Below, piece by piece: positions 11,890 to 24,305 of a stretch of DNA of 64,000 nucleotides. The notes beneath the pieces were generated by a model, which was given only the letters and a program-made list of their open reading frames with translations, did not search any database and had not been told where the DNA came from. The translations under genes and the position numbers were made by a program. Source of the stretch: Proteles cristata cristata (Eukaryota; Chordata; Mammalia; Carnivora; Hyaenidae); NCBI GenBank assembly GCA_017311185.1, contig JAESUZ010002383.1, positions 1,798,001-1,862,000 on the forward strand, read 5' to 3'. Each line of letters begins with the position of its first letter. Position 1 is the stretch's first letter.

Positions 11890-13345
11890 CTATAAGAGAA
11901 CTCGCTAAAGAAAATGTATTAAAACCCTCTTATTAGCATCATAATTAATGGTGGGAAACTAGAAGCTTTCCTGCTAAGGCAAGGATGTCCCCTCTCACCA
12001 CACCTTTCAACATTGTATTGGTAATCCTAGTTAATACAGTAAGAGAAGTAAATAAAAAGTTAACAGATTGGGAAGGGGGAAAAAAAACTATGTTCCGGGA
12101 TGACATAATGGTTTACGTAGGAAATTTCAAAGTATTAAAAAATGTGAAACAAGGGATTATTGCAAGATTTTAAGATACAAAGTTACTACACAGGAATCAT
12201 TTGCTTTCCTATATACCAGTAATGTAGAATTGATATTTGAAATTTAAAGCACAATACCATTTACAAAAATTAGTACTTAGGTATGAATCTAAAATAGGTA
12301 CAGGATCTATGTGTAGAAAACTCTAAGGCAATCAAAGAAGATCTTAATGGAAGAATATTTTGGGCTTATGGATTGGAAGACACTATCATTTGATGTCAGT
12401 TCTTCCCAACTTGATCTATAGATTCAATGCAATTCCAATCAAAATTTTAGCAAGTTATTTTGTAGATGCCAACAAACTGATTCTAAAGAAAGAAAGGCAA
12501 AAAAAGACCCCCCAAAACCAGCACTATCCAAAGAAGAAGTTGGACTGACACTACCTGATCTCAAAGCTACAGTAATAAAGATAACATATATTGGCAAAAG
12601 AATAGACAGATCAATGAAACAGAATAGAGAACCCAGAAATAGACCCACAAATATGGTCAACTGATCTTTGACAAAGGAGCAAAGGCAAAGTAATTGAGAA
12701 AGGATAGTCTTTTCAACAAATTATGTTAGTAAAACTGGATATTCAAGAGGCACCTGGGTGGCTCAGTCAGTTAAGCGTCTGACTTCGGCTCAGGTCATGA
12801 TGTCATGGTTCATGGGTTCGAGCCCCACATTGGGCTCTGTGCTAACAGCCAGCTCAGAGCCTGGAGCCTGTTTCAGATTCTGTATCTCCCTCTCTGACCC
12901 TCCCCTGCTCATGCTGTCTCTCTCTCTCTCAAAAATAAAACATTTAAAAAATTTTTTGAAGAAACCTGGATATTCAAATACAAAAAAAAAAAAAAAAAAA
13001 AAGACACAGACCTCACACTGTTCACAAAAATGAATTCTCAGTAGATCATATCCCTAAATGTAAATGCAAAACTATAAAGTTTCTAGAAGATGGCATAGGA
13101 GAAGACTAGCAACATTTTTTTTGTTTGGCAGTTGTTTTCACATACAGCACCAAAAGCATGATCCATGAAAGAAAAAATTAAGTTGAACTTCACTAGAATT
13201 AAAGACTCTTGCTCTGTAAATGACACTGCCAAGAGAGTTAAAATATGAGAAAATCTGCAAAACACATATTTGATAAAAGACTTGTATCCAAAATATAAAA
13301 GAACTCTTAGAATTCAACAATAAAATATCCCAATGAAAAAAATGG
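11890..13345 (+). repeat. L1 ORF2 fragment, interrupted by a SINE
   Basis: Sense L1 ORF2, from the reverse-transcriptase region through 'cccagaaatagacccacaaa' to the C-terminal part, with many stops. Split by the SINE at 12747-12965. Confidence 0.8.
12747..12965 (+). repeat. CAN SINE
   Basis: Full-length copy. CTGGATATTCAA is duplicated at 12735-12746 and 12966-12977. Confidence 0.92.
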
Positions 13346-13550
13346 AAACATAATTAACAATCTTTAATTAGTTACAGATGTAGAACATGTAGATTCAACA
13401 ATTCTATACATTTCTCAATGCTCACCATAATAAGTAGTTTTTATGTTACCATATGTTATTACAAGGTTATTCAATATATTTCCTATGCTGTACTCTTCAT
13501 CTCACTGACTTATTTTATACTGGAAATTTGTACCTATTAATCCCTTTTAT

Positions 13551-13776
13551 TTTTAAAAAAATGTTTTTAATGTGTTTTATTTCTGAGAGAGAGAGACAGC
13601 GTGAGCAGGGCAGGGTCAGAGAGAGAGAGAGGGAGACACAGAATCCAAAACAGTCTCCAGGTTCTGAGCTAGCTGTCAGCACAGAGCCTAATACAGGGCT
13701 CAAACCCACAAAATGTGAGGTCGTGACCTAAGCTGAAGTCGTACGATTAACTGACTGAGCCACCCAGGTGCCTCTC
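13551..13776 (-). repeat. CAN SINE
   Basis: Perfect 14-bp target duplication TTAATCCCTTTTAT at 13537-13550 and 13777-13790. Confidence 0.95.
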
Positions 13777-14860
13777 TTAATCCCTTTTATATATTTCACT
13801 CATCCCCCTACCAACCTCCCCTCTGGGAACCACCAGTTTGTTCTCTGTGCTTAAGAGTCTGTTTTGTTTGTTTGTTTTAGATTCCACATATAAATGAAAT
13901 TGTATGATATTTGTCTTTCTCAGTCTATTTCACTTAGTATAATACCCTTTATGTCCATCTCTGTTGTTGCAAATGGCAAGGTCTCGCTCTTTTTTTATGG
14001 CTGAGTATTATATCATCATGTGTGTGCACGCACACACACGACATCTTTATTTATCCATTGATGGGCAGTTTCGTGTCTCACGTTCAGGTCCTTTATCCAT
14101 TTTGAGTTTGTTTTTGTTCATGGTGTGAGAAAATGGTCTAGTTTCATTCTTCTGCAGGTTGCTGTCCAGTTCTCCCAACACCATCTGTTAAAAAGGCTGT
14201 CTTTTTTCCATTGGATATTCTCTCCTGCTTTGTCAAAGATGAGTTGGCTGTATACTTTTGGGTCCACTTTCTGAGTTCTCGATTCTGTTCCATTGGTCTA
14301 TGTGTCTGTTTTTGTGCCAATACCATACTGTTTTGATGATGACAGCTTTGTAGTGGAGGCTAAAGTCTGGGATGGTGATACCTCCCGTTTTGGTTTTATT
14401 TTTCAGGATTACTTTGGCTATTCGGGGTCTTTTGTGGTTCCATGCAAATTTTAGGAGAGTTTATTCTAGTTTTGAGAAGTATGCTGGTGCAATTTTGATT
14501 GGAATTGCATTGAATGTGTAGATTGCTTTGGGTAGTAATGACATCTTAACTATATTCTTCCTATCCATGACCATGGAATGTTTTTCCATTTCTTTGTGTC
14601 TTCTCAATTTCCTTCATAAGTTTTCTATAGTTTTCATCATACAGATCTCTTGTATCCTTGGTTAGGTTTATTCTGAGGTATTTTATGGTTTTTTTGTGCA
14701 GTTGTGAATGGGGATCAGTTTCTTGATTTCTCTTTCTGTTGCTTCATTGTTGGTGTATAAAAATGCAACTGATTTCTGTACGTTGATTTTGTACCCTGCA
14801 ACTTGGCTGAATTCTTGGATCAGTTCTAGTAGGCTTCTGGTGGAGTCTGTCGGATTTTCT

Positions 14861-15100
14861 TTTTGTTTTTGTTTTTTTTAAACAGATTTTTTAAGTTATT
14901 TCTAGGAGAGAGAGAGAGAGAGAGAGACAGCGTCAGCAGGGGAGGGTCAGAGAGAGAGGGAGTCACAGACTGAAACAGGCTCCAGGCTCTGAGCTGGCAG
15001 TCAGCACAGAGCCCGACGCGGGGCTCGAAAACACGAATTGCGAGATCATGACCTAAGCGAAAGTTGGACGCTTAACCGACTAAGCCACCCAGGCGCCCCA
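14861..15100 (-). repeat. CAN SINE, young subfamily
   Basis: Full-length; CpG-rich head and TTTCTAGGAGAG tail mark; inserted in antisense L1. Confidence 0.92.
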
Positions 15101-15244
15101 TCAGGTTTTCTATGTAGAGTATCATGTCATCTGTGAAGAGTGAAAGTTTGCCATATATCTTTTCAAATCAGTGTTTTCATTTTCCACTAGGTAAATACCT
15201 AGTAGTAGAATTACTGGATCATGGGGTATTTTTATTTTTAATAG

Positions 15245-15470
15245 TTTTTTTTTTTTTTAGTTTATTTTGAAAGAGAGACTGAACACCAGAGAGCAGGCTA
15301 GAGGCAGAGAGAGAGAGAGAAAGAGAGAGACATGGAGAGAGACTAGAAGCAGTCTCCACACTGTCAGCATGGAGCTCTATGAGGGCCTTGAACTCACAAA
15401 CCATGAGATCATGACCTGAGCCAAAATCAAGAGTCAGATGCTCAACTGACTGAGCCAACCAGGTACCCCC
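15245..15470 (-). repeat. CAN SINE, older
   Basis: Diverged copy with poly-T at the left and its head ending ACCAGGTACCCC; TATTTTTA flanks both sides. Confidence 0.88.
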
Positions 15471-15610
15471 TATTTTTAACTTTTTGATGGACCTCCATAC
15501 CATTTTCCATACCATGCACTAGTGTACATACCCACGAGTACTACATAAGGGTACTTTTTTCTCCACATCCTCACCAACACTTGTTATTTCTTTTTTCTTT
15601 AGCTAATTAG

Positions 15611-15801
15611 TTTTTTTTTATTTTTAGAAAGAGAGCACAGCACAAAGAGAGGAGAGGCAGAGAAAGAGAGAGAGAATCCCAAGCAGGCTCTGTGCTAATG
15701 GTGTGGAACCTAATGCGGGACTTGATCTTATGAACCATGAGATCAACCTGAGATGAAATCAAGAGTTGGACGCTTAATCAACTGAGCCATCCGGACACCC
15801 C
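15611..15801 (-). repeat. CAN SINE, older
   Basis: Diverged copy with its head ending GAGCCATCCGGACACCCC. Confidence 0.86.
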
Positions 15802-16711
15802 TATGTCTTGTGTTTTTAATTTTAGCCATTCTGACAGGTATGAGTTGATGTCTCATGGTTTTGATTTTCATTTTCTTGATGATTAGCGATGTTGAGCATC
15901 TTTTCATGTGTCTGTTTGCCATCTGTCTTTTTTGGAAAAATGTCTATTTAGGGCCTTTGCTCATTTTTAATTGGAATTTTATTATTATTATTATTGGTGT
16001 AAACTTGTATAACTTCTTTATATATTTGGATATTAACCCCTTATTGGATATATCATTTGCAAATATCTTCATTTTGTTTTGTTGATGGTTTCCTTCACAA
16101 TGCAAAAGCTTTTTATTTTGATGTGGTCCCAGTAGTTTGTTTATTTTTGCTTTTGTTTCCTCTCCCTGAGGAGACATATCTAGGAAGATGTTGCTAAGAT
16201 TGATGTCCAGGAGATTAGTGCCTATATTTTCTTCTATGAGTTTTGTCATATCGGTTCTTGAATCCATTTTGAGTTCACACCATTTGTGTATGGTGTGAGA
16301 AAGTTGTCCAGTTTCATTCTTTGGCATGCAGCTGTCCAGTTTCTCTAGCACCGTTATTGAAGAGGTTGTCCTTTCCTCATTGCATATTCTTGTTCTTTTG
16401 TCATGTATTAGTTGACCATGTAAGCATGTTTATATCTGTGTTCTATTCTGTTCTATTGATCGATGTGTCTATTTTTTATACTGCTTTGATGACTACAACT
16501 TTGTAGTATTTCTTGAAATTTGGGATTATGTTACTTCTAGCTTTGTTCTTTCTCAAGACTGCCTTAACTATTTTAAGTGTTTTGTGGTTTTATACAAATT
16601 GTAGTATTATTTCTTCTAGTTCTGTGAAAAACGCCATTGGTATTTTTGTTACTGCACCCAAGTTCAGCTGCCCACTGCTTGAAAGGCCATTATTCAAGAG
16701 CAAATTTTTTT

Positions 16712-16719
16712 ATAAAAGT

Positions 16720-16758
<39 letters not shown>

Positions 16759-16838
16759 CTTATTGAGAGAGAGAGAGAGAGAGAGAGTGTGTGTGTGGAA
16801 CAGGGCAGGAGCAGAGAGAGGGAGAGAGAGGATCAACT
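16712..16838 (-). repeat. Truncated CAN SINE: tail and GA tract only
   Basis: (TTTA)n tail, (GA)n and the start of the body are present. The tRNA head is missing and antisense L1 resumes directly. Confidence 0.75.
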
Positions 16839-17028
16839 GGAGTGCTGTTACATATTGAAGGGGATTGCATTAAATCTGCAGATTGCTTTGGGAAGCATGT
16901 ACATTTGAACAATGTTGATTCTTTCAGTCTATCAGCATGGAATAGCTTTCCATTTGTTTATGTCAATGTTTTATAGTTTTATAGTTTTCAGAGTACAGGT
17001 CTTTTACCTCTTGGTTAAGCTTATTCTT

Positions 17029-17030
<2 letters not shown>

Positions 17031-17087
<57 letters not shown>
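17031..17087 (+). repeat. (TG)n microsatellite
   Basis: About 28 uninterrupted TG units inside antisense L1. Confidence 0.97.
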
Positions 17088-17088
<1 letters not shown>

Positions 17089-17522
17089 GGTGTAGTTATA
17101 AATGGAATTGTCTTAATTTCTCTTTCTGCTTCTTTATTAATTTATAGAAAGGCACCAGATTTCTGTATATTGATTTTGTATTCTGCAACTTCACTGAATT
17201 GGTTTATCAGTTCTAAATTTTTTTTTGGTGGAGTCTTTAGGGTTTTCTGTATATAGCATCTGGAAATAGTGAGTTTTACTTCTTCCTTACCGATTTCCAT
17301 GCCTTTTAATTCTTTTTGCTGTCTGAGCTGTGACTAGGACTTTGAGGACTATATTAAATTAAAAGTAGTGAGAGTGGATATCCTTGTCTTGAGACTGACC
17401 TTGGGGAAATTCTTTCAGTTTTTCACCATTGAGTATGATGTTGAGTATGGGTTTTTCATATCTGGCTCTTAATATGTTGAGGTATGTTTCCTCTAAGCCC
17501 ACTTTGTTGAGAGGAAAACATC

Positions 17523-18425
17523 CCACTTTTAAACTAGGTAAAAGACCCAAACTCACACCTCATAAAGAAGATATACAGATGGCAAATAAGCATATGAAAG
17601 GATTTTCAACATTTTATGTCGTAAGGGTGTTCTTAGGAGTAGTTTAACACTGCAAAAGAGTAGAAGCATGACTGTCCTTGAATTGAATCGCAACATAATA
17701 CTGTTCAGCTATGAAAAGGAAGAAGGCATCAAAGTGTTGAAAGAAAACAAAACTGGTCGACAAAGAATGCCTGGCAAAGTTCCTTCAGAATTAATTGAAA
17801 GATAAAGAGTTTTCCGGACAAAGAACATCTAAAGTTGCTCATCACCCCTAGACTGGCCTTACACGAAATGTTAAAGGGACTTATTTAAGCTGAAATTAAA
17901 GGGTACTAATTAGGAACAGGAAAACATGAAAATATAAATCTCACCAGTAAAGGTAAATATATAGAATAATCTAATGTTGCAAAGGTGTTGGGTTAATCAC
18001 TTATAAAGCTTGTGTGAAGGTTAAAAAAAAAAAAGCATTATTAACTGTAACTACAATAATTTGTTAATGGACACATAAGATAAAAAGATTAAAATTGTGA
18101 TATGAAAGATGTAAAATGTGAGGGCTATGTTCAATTGTAGAGCTTTAGAATGCATCCAAAGTTAAGTTACCAACTTCAGATAGACTGTTATAAAAAGAAG
18201 GCAGCTTAAATGTGGAATGATCACTAACATATTAAGTAGAAAAAGACAAAGCAAGATGCCACTGTTTGGGTAAAATGAACAGAGGAATCTGTACCTGTAA
18301 GTACTTGTATAGTCCTAGATGATCTCTGCAAGAATACTCAAAAGAACAGGTAAAAACGTTTCCTTCTGGGATAGGGTGAATTTGACCTATTCGAACTCTT
18401 CTATTATATTCACATATTGACTTTT
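17523..18425 (+). repeat. Sense L1 fragments (mosaic)
   Basis: First an ORF2 piece ('gaagatatacagatggcaaa'), then, near 17750-18000, a block resembling the older L1 region around ORF1 ('ggccttacacgaaatgttaa'). Confidence 0.6.
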
Positions 18426-19248
18426 CAAAGAAACTTAAAAATTACATGCCAATACTGAACTCTTGGTTTTCTGGGCTAATGGAAGGGAAAAGAACTATGA
18501 ATGAGTCCAAGGCAAGAGAGTAATTTTGAAAAATTATATTTGGTTTTTAGAATTTAGCCAGAGGCACATGAAGCACAGATGTTCATCACCCCTCCCAGGA
18601 CCAAGTTCATTTTCAGCATCTCCAATGGGACCACCATAAATGAAGTAAGTAGAACAAGGCTACTCTGGAATCACCCCGCTCAATCTCCAGAACTAGCTTT
18701 ACTCACTTTGCTCAGTATTTTAAAATTAAATGTGCTTCTGGTAAAGATAAATGACCTTTTTCTGGAACTTTTCTCCAGAATAGGTTAAGTTCTCATTCAG
18801 TTTGAACCCTCTGTTCTTATAGTTTTGCCCCTTTGTCTGTTTCCCATCTTCCAATTCTGAACAGGCCTGTCTATCGTTAGAGACTCAGCCCAACTTCTAT
18901 GAAGATCTGCCCCAGTTTGAATCCAAATGAATTTTTCTTACTGAAACTTCTGTGACTCCTAAAGTATTGCTTAGTAATTATTCCAGGAACATGTGTCTTG
19001 CCTCTTTAATTGAGCTATAAACTCTCTAGAGATTATGGAATATATACAGACATACACATATATCACTTATCTTTTTTGGAATCTAAAGCATTTCCAGCCC
19101 AGTTGTGGACTAATGGGAGGTGTTAAAAGTGAATGAAAACAGGTTCTTTGGGCCCCATTCACATATACTTGCTCAAAGTGGAGAACCTACAGGATGAGTC
19201 TGGATTGACCTTTCTCCATATAAATCATGAATGAATGGCATTTTGCTT
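18426..19248. other. 3' flank of ACMSD, nothing recognised
   Basis: Single-copy-looking sequence downstream of the ACMSD polyadenylation signal. Confidence 0.5.
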
Positions 19249-19254
19249 TTTATT
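19249..19254 (-). terminator. ACMSD: Candidate polyadenylation signal of ACMSD
   Basis: AATAAA on the minus strand, about 240 nt after the stop codon. It is the first canonical hexamer seen in the 3' flank, giving a short 3' UTR of the size expected for this mRNA. Confidence 0.6.
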
Positions 19255-19661
19255 TCTGCCATTAAGTTAAAAAGTGCTGGGAAAATCATTTTGATTTGCA
19301 CATGAAATAATGTATTGCTTTTCAGAATGAAAAATTCTGTGAGTCATTTTTGTTATGAATAATATAGAACATTTGTGGATATCCTATTTCTGGATAAAAT
19401 AGTTCAAAATAAGATTTTAGTAATGCATGTGTGATACATATTTAAAAACAAAAATAAAATATCTTCTTGAATGTTTGACTTTGTAGTAAATTCAGTCATT
19501 CGAATTGGTTTCTCTCAAGACCCAAAAATGCTAGAGCATTTCCAGCTTTGAGTTTATCCTACAAAAGAAAAGAAAAGGTTTTATTTTATTTCATTTCATT
19601 TCATTTCACTTCATTTCATTTCATTTCATTTTTTAGCGAGATAGTGTAAGTGGAGGAGAGG

Positions 19662-19695
<34 letters not shown>

Positions 19696-22600
19696 CTTAA
19701 GCAGGCTCCACACTCAGCCAGAAGCCCTATGTGGGGTTCAATCCCATGACCCTGGTGTCATGACCTGAGCTGATGTCAAGAATGGGATGTTTGGGGCACC
19801 TGGGTGGCTCAGTCGGTTGGGTGTCTGACTTCAGTTCAGGTCATAATCTCACAGTTTGTGAGTTCAAGCCCCACGTTAGGCTCTGTGCTGACAGCTCAGA
19901 GCCTGGAGCCTGCTCCGGATTCTGTGTCTCCCTCTCTGTGCCCTGCTCACACTCTCTGTCTCTCAAGAATAAATACATATTTTAAAAAAAAAAGTGGAAT
20001 GCTCAGGTTTTATTTTAAAGCATCATTTAATGGTTGTTTAAAAATACTTTTCTGGGGCACCTGGGTGGCTTAGTCGGTTAAGCATCCGACTTTCGCTTAG
20101 GTCATGATCTCGCGGTTCGTGGGTTTGAGCCCCGCGTCGGGCTCTGTACTGACTGCCGGCTCAGAGCCTGGAGCCTGTTTCGGTCTGTGACTCCCTCTCT
20201 CTCTGACCCTCCCCTGCTCATGCTGTCTCTCTCTCTCTCTCTCCTAGAAATAAATAAAACATAAAAAAAAATTTAAAAATACTTTACTGAGTGTCTTCAT
20301 CAGGTTTTTAAAAGCTGAATTTTCATTGTGAGAGAAAAATTTTAGCCAGCTGAACAATGAATCTCTTGACCCCTGTTTGAAATCTATTTGAAATCTAAGC
20401 CCCACTATTTGAAATCTAAGTTTGAAACTTGGTCATGGGAACAAAGGAGAATTATTAGTGGGGAGAGCCCTCTTAGGAGAAAATGCACTTCTTTGGAGAC
20501 CTCAAATGGGTTTCAAGGACTATTTAGAGGCAAATACAGTTGACCCTTGAATAACATGAGTTTGAACTGTGTAGGTCTGCTTACATTTGGATTTTTTTCA
20601 ATAAATATGTTAGAAAATTTTTTGGAGATTTATGACAGTTTGGAAAATCTTGCAAATTGTGTAACCTAGAAGTACTGAAAAGTATTTTTTTTTTAAAGTT
20701 AGGTGTTATTCTAACATTGCAATGTAAAATACATGTAATATACAAAATATGTGTTGATTGACTATGTTATTGGTAAGGCTTATGGTCAACAGGCTATTTG
20801 TAGTTAAGGTTTTGGGGAGTCAAAGGTTATGCATGGATTTCGATATAGGGTTTGGCACCCCTAACTCACTGTTGTCCAAAAGTCAAGTGCATGGAGAAAA
20901 GCTCTGGTTTAGGTGTGTGGGACAAGAAAGCTGGAAACAGTGTCCAGAGTCTTGTAGGCATCTTCCAGTTTCTAGGCATAACTGTTGTCCCTTCACATGG
21001 CCCTGAGTAAAAGATATGCTCTTTGGGTGCAAGAGAAGTGACAGATGAAGCACCTCAGAATATGGTACAAGTATGTATATTTATAGATTTCAGATGAAAA
21101 AAGGACTCCGAATTTTTTCTTCACTTTCTTCCAAATTATAGACTAGGTCTGCTCCACAAAGGAACTCCTGTGACGTAAGGGGTAACTTTCGTGATATCCT
21201 AATTGATATACGTCCAGCTTGCAGAGGGCAGGCAAGAGTAGAAGGAAACATGTGGGCTTGTGTAACATCTGTGGATATTAATGCATTTCAGTGTGTCTTG
21301 ACCACCTCAGGGTTCTCACAGCCTTGGAAAGCGGGTGATTTAAGCAGGGACCTCTTACTCGGGGTTGTGCCTTGATCTGCACTTGGGCCATCCCCCTCTA
21401 AAAAAAGCTTTTAGAGTGACTATTGCTGCATTCAGAAACTATGTGCTTTACCTTTACAAATAGGTTGGTACCATGTGCTGTAATCCAATGGTTAATATTG
21501 CCTGTGGTAAATCACCCAGCACCTGAATCTTGTTTTCCTCCTCTGTGTCTACATCTACACCTACATCTGCCTCTACATCTACATGGTGGAATGCAACCGC
21601 CTCCCAGTGTTGTTGTGGTCATCAAATAGGTTTATTTCATTAAAAAATTTTTTTGTAAAGTTTTTAACTTTCTTTTAACATTTATTTATTTTTGAGAGAC
21701 AGAGAGAGACAAAGCATCAGCAGGGGAGGGGCAGAGAGAGAGGGAGACAAAGAATCCGAAGCAGGCTCCAGGCTCTGAGCTGTCAGCACAGAGCCTGATG
21801 CAGGGCTGGAACTCACAAACTGTGAGGTCATGACCTGAGCCAAAGTCATACACTTAATTGACTGAGCCACCCAGGCATCCCTCATTTAAATTTTTTTTAA
21901 GTGAAATTTACCTTCACATGGCTCAAAATTCAAAAGATGTAAAATGGATGCTTCCTTTCACTACTGTCACCCAGCCAGTACTTTTTCTTCCCAGACGTAT
22001 TAGTTTCTTGTCTGTTTTCCCAGACGTATTTGTGCATATATAAGCAAATACTTAAATTTAGGTATATGAATTTTTTTCATAAATGGATAGTATATTATAC
22101 ACAAATGGAAGTACACTTTATGTGTTGTTTTGTACCTTGCTTTTAAAATTTAATATATCTTGGAAATTGATTTTTATTTTTTTTATACATTCCATTGTAT
22201 GGATATATTTTATTTAATTATTCCCCTATAGATTCTTTTCAGTTTTTTATTATAAACAGTGTTACAGTGAGCAACCTTTTAAGGAATGTCATGAATTTGT
22301 AACAGTGTGAAATTTTCACGCAAGAGTTTTTAAAAACTTTGACCTTAAAAGTCATAGGCATAGGGGCATAGTCAGTTGGTTAAGTGACTGCCTCTTGATT
22401 TTGGCTAAGGTCATGATCTTGCAGTTAGGGGATTGAGCCCCATGTTGGGCTCCATGCTAACAGTGCAGAGCCTGCTTGAAATTCTCTCCACTCTTTCTGC
22501 CTCTACCGCTGCTCACATTCTCTCTCTCAAAATAAATAAATATTTAAAAAAAATCATAGCACATGAAATTAAGTAACTAGAGGCATAAAATAATAATAGT

Positions 22601-24212
22601 TATTATTCCATTAAAGTTTTATAAATTCTTTTTTTAAAAACTTTTTTGGAGAGAGGAAGAGAACACAAGCAGGGGAGAGGCAGAGAGAGAGGGAGACAGA
22701 ATCCCAAGCAGGCTCTGCACTGTCAATACAGAGCCAGATTTGGGGCTTGAACCCACAAACTGTGAGATCATGACCTGAGCCTAAATCAAGAGTCAGATGC
22801 TTAACCGATTATGCCACCCAGATGCCCCTGCATTAAAGGTTTAATTGGGATACTTAGGGTAATTTGATTTCAGTTTAATTTTGGTTAACTTTATAGAAAG
22901 TTTTTCATTTTCAATGCTTGTTGCAGAAAGGAAAATTTAAAAAAACCCTTACTATAGGTTCCTACTTTATCTATCTACCTGTCTGTCTATCTACCTATTT
23001 ATTTTTAAGCTAGCTTAAATGTTTATTCTGAGAGAGAGAGAATGCACGTGCATGAGTGGGGGAGGGGCAGAGAGACAGGGAGAGAGAGAATCCCAAGCAG
23101 ACTCCAACACTGTGAGTGTAGAGCCCAACATGGGGCTCAACCCCATCAAGCGTGAGATTATGAACTAAGCTAAAATCAAGACTTAGACACTTAGCCGACT
23201 GAGCCACATAGGTACCATGCTTCTTACTTTAAATAAGTAAATATTTAACAGTCCAGGGCTTTTAGTGGCTTAAGATGGGTATGTGGCAAAGGGGAAACTT
23301 CCTGTATAAAGCAGTCTGAAGTTTTCCAGTTAATATTTGTCCCTATGTCTTCATCTTTGGCCACACCAGTTTTGATTGATGGTGAGGACCTTAGGAAGAA
23401 CTTGATATGTTGAAGGATATGGGTGGGACTGGAGGGGGATGACAAAGGAGAGGGGATCCGAGGATACAACCTCTCATTATATGCTTACTTCATAACCGTA
23501 AGGGGCAAAATGGGCAGTGGCAGCATTATAGCACATTTTAGTATCATTTACCCACCCTACGAGTCAAATGCCAAAAGAAGAAAAATGTTACTTGTTACTT
23601 CAAAGTTCTGGTTCTTTGAGTCCTGTTAATCAAGGCTTTAGTCTTAAGATCCAAGTAACTGGAATCATTACAATTTTTGAGATTGGTAGATTTGTTACAG
23701 AAATATTAAAGGGAAAACTTAGGCATTTTCTTATTCATCTAACATGTAAACATAAATATGTTATTGTCATATGCTTCTTAACAGTTTGCTTTCCCTGCTT
23801 TATGAATTTAGTTGTACTAGGTTGGCTTTCAACTTTTTAAAAGAGTAATTAAAAATTTAAATTCCAGTTAACATAGATTGTTGTACTAATTTCAGGTGCA
23901 TAATATAGTGATTCAATAGTTTTACTCAGTTCTTATTAAGATATTGTACTCTTAATCCCCTTTACCTGTTTCACGCATCTACCAGCCTACCTCCCTGTGG
24001 TAACCATCTGTTTATTCTCTATATTTAAGAGTCTGTTTTTTGGTTTCTTTTTGGTTCGTTTGTTTTGTTTCTTAAATTCCATATATGACTAATATCATAT
24101 GGTGTTTGTCTTTGACTGACTTATTTCATTTAGCCTTATACTGTAGATCCATCCATGTTATTGCAATTGGCAAGATTTCATTCTTTTTTATGGCTGAGTT
24201 ATATATATAACT

Positions 24213-24243
<31 letters not shown>

Positions 24244-24254
24244 TTTATGTATAT

Positions 24255-24305
<51 letters not shown>

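Larger units (their letters stand above)
13346..15143 (-). repeat. Antisense L1, 3' UTR and ORF2, with nested SINEs
   Basis: Runs from the L1 3' end at the left (block 'agattccacatataaatgaa') into reversed ORF2 after an internal deletion near 14060. SINEs interrupt it at 13551 and 14861. Confidence 0.8.
15144..17522 (-). repeat. Second antisense L1 with nested SINEs
   Basis: Starts again in the 3' part of L1 and proceeds into reversed ORF2. The minus-strand frame at 16351-15944 reads ORF2 C-terminal sequence with metazoan L1 phrases such as EGNHQQNKMKIFANDISNKG. Ends near 17522. All frames are broken. Confidence 0.78.
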
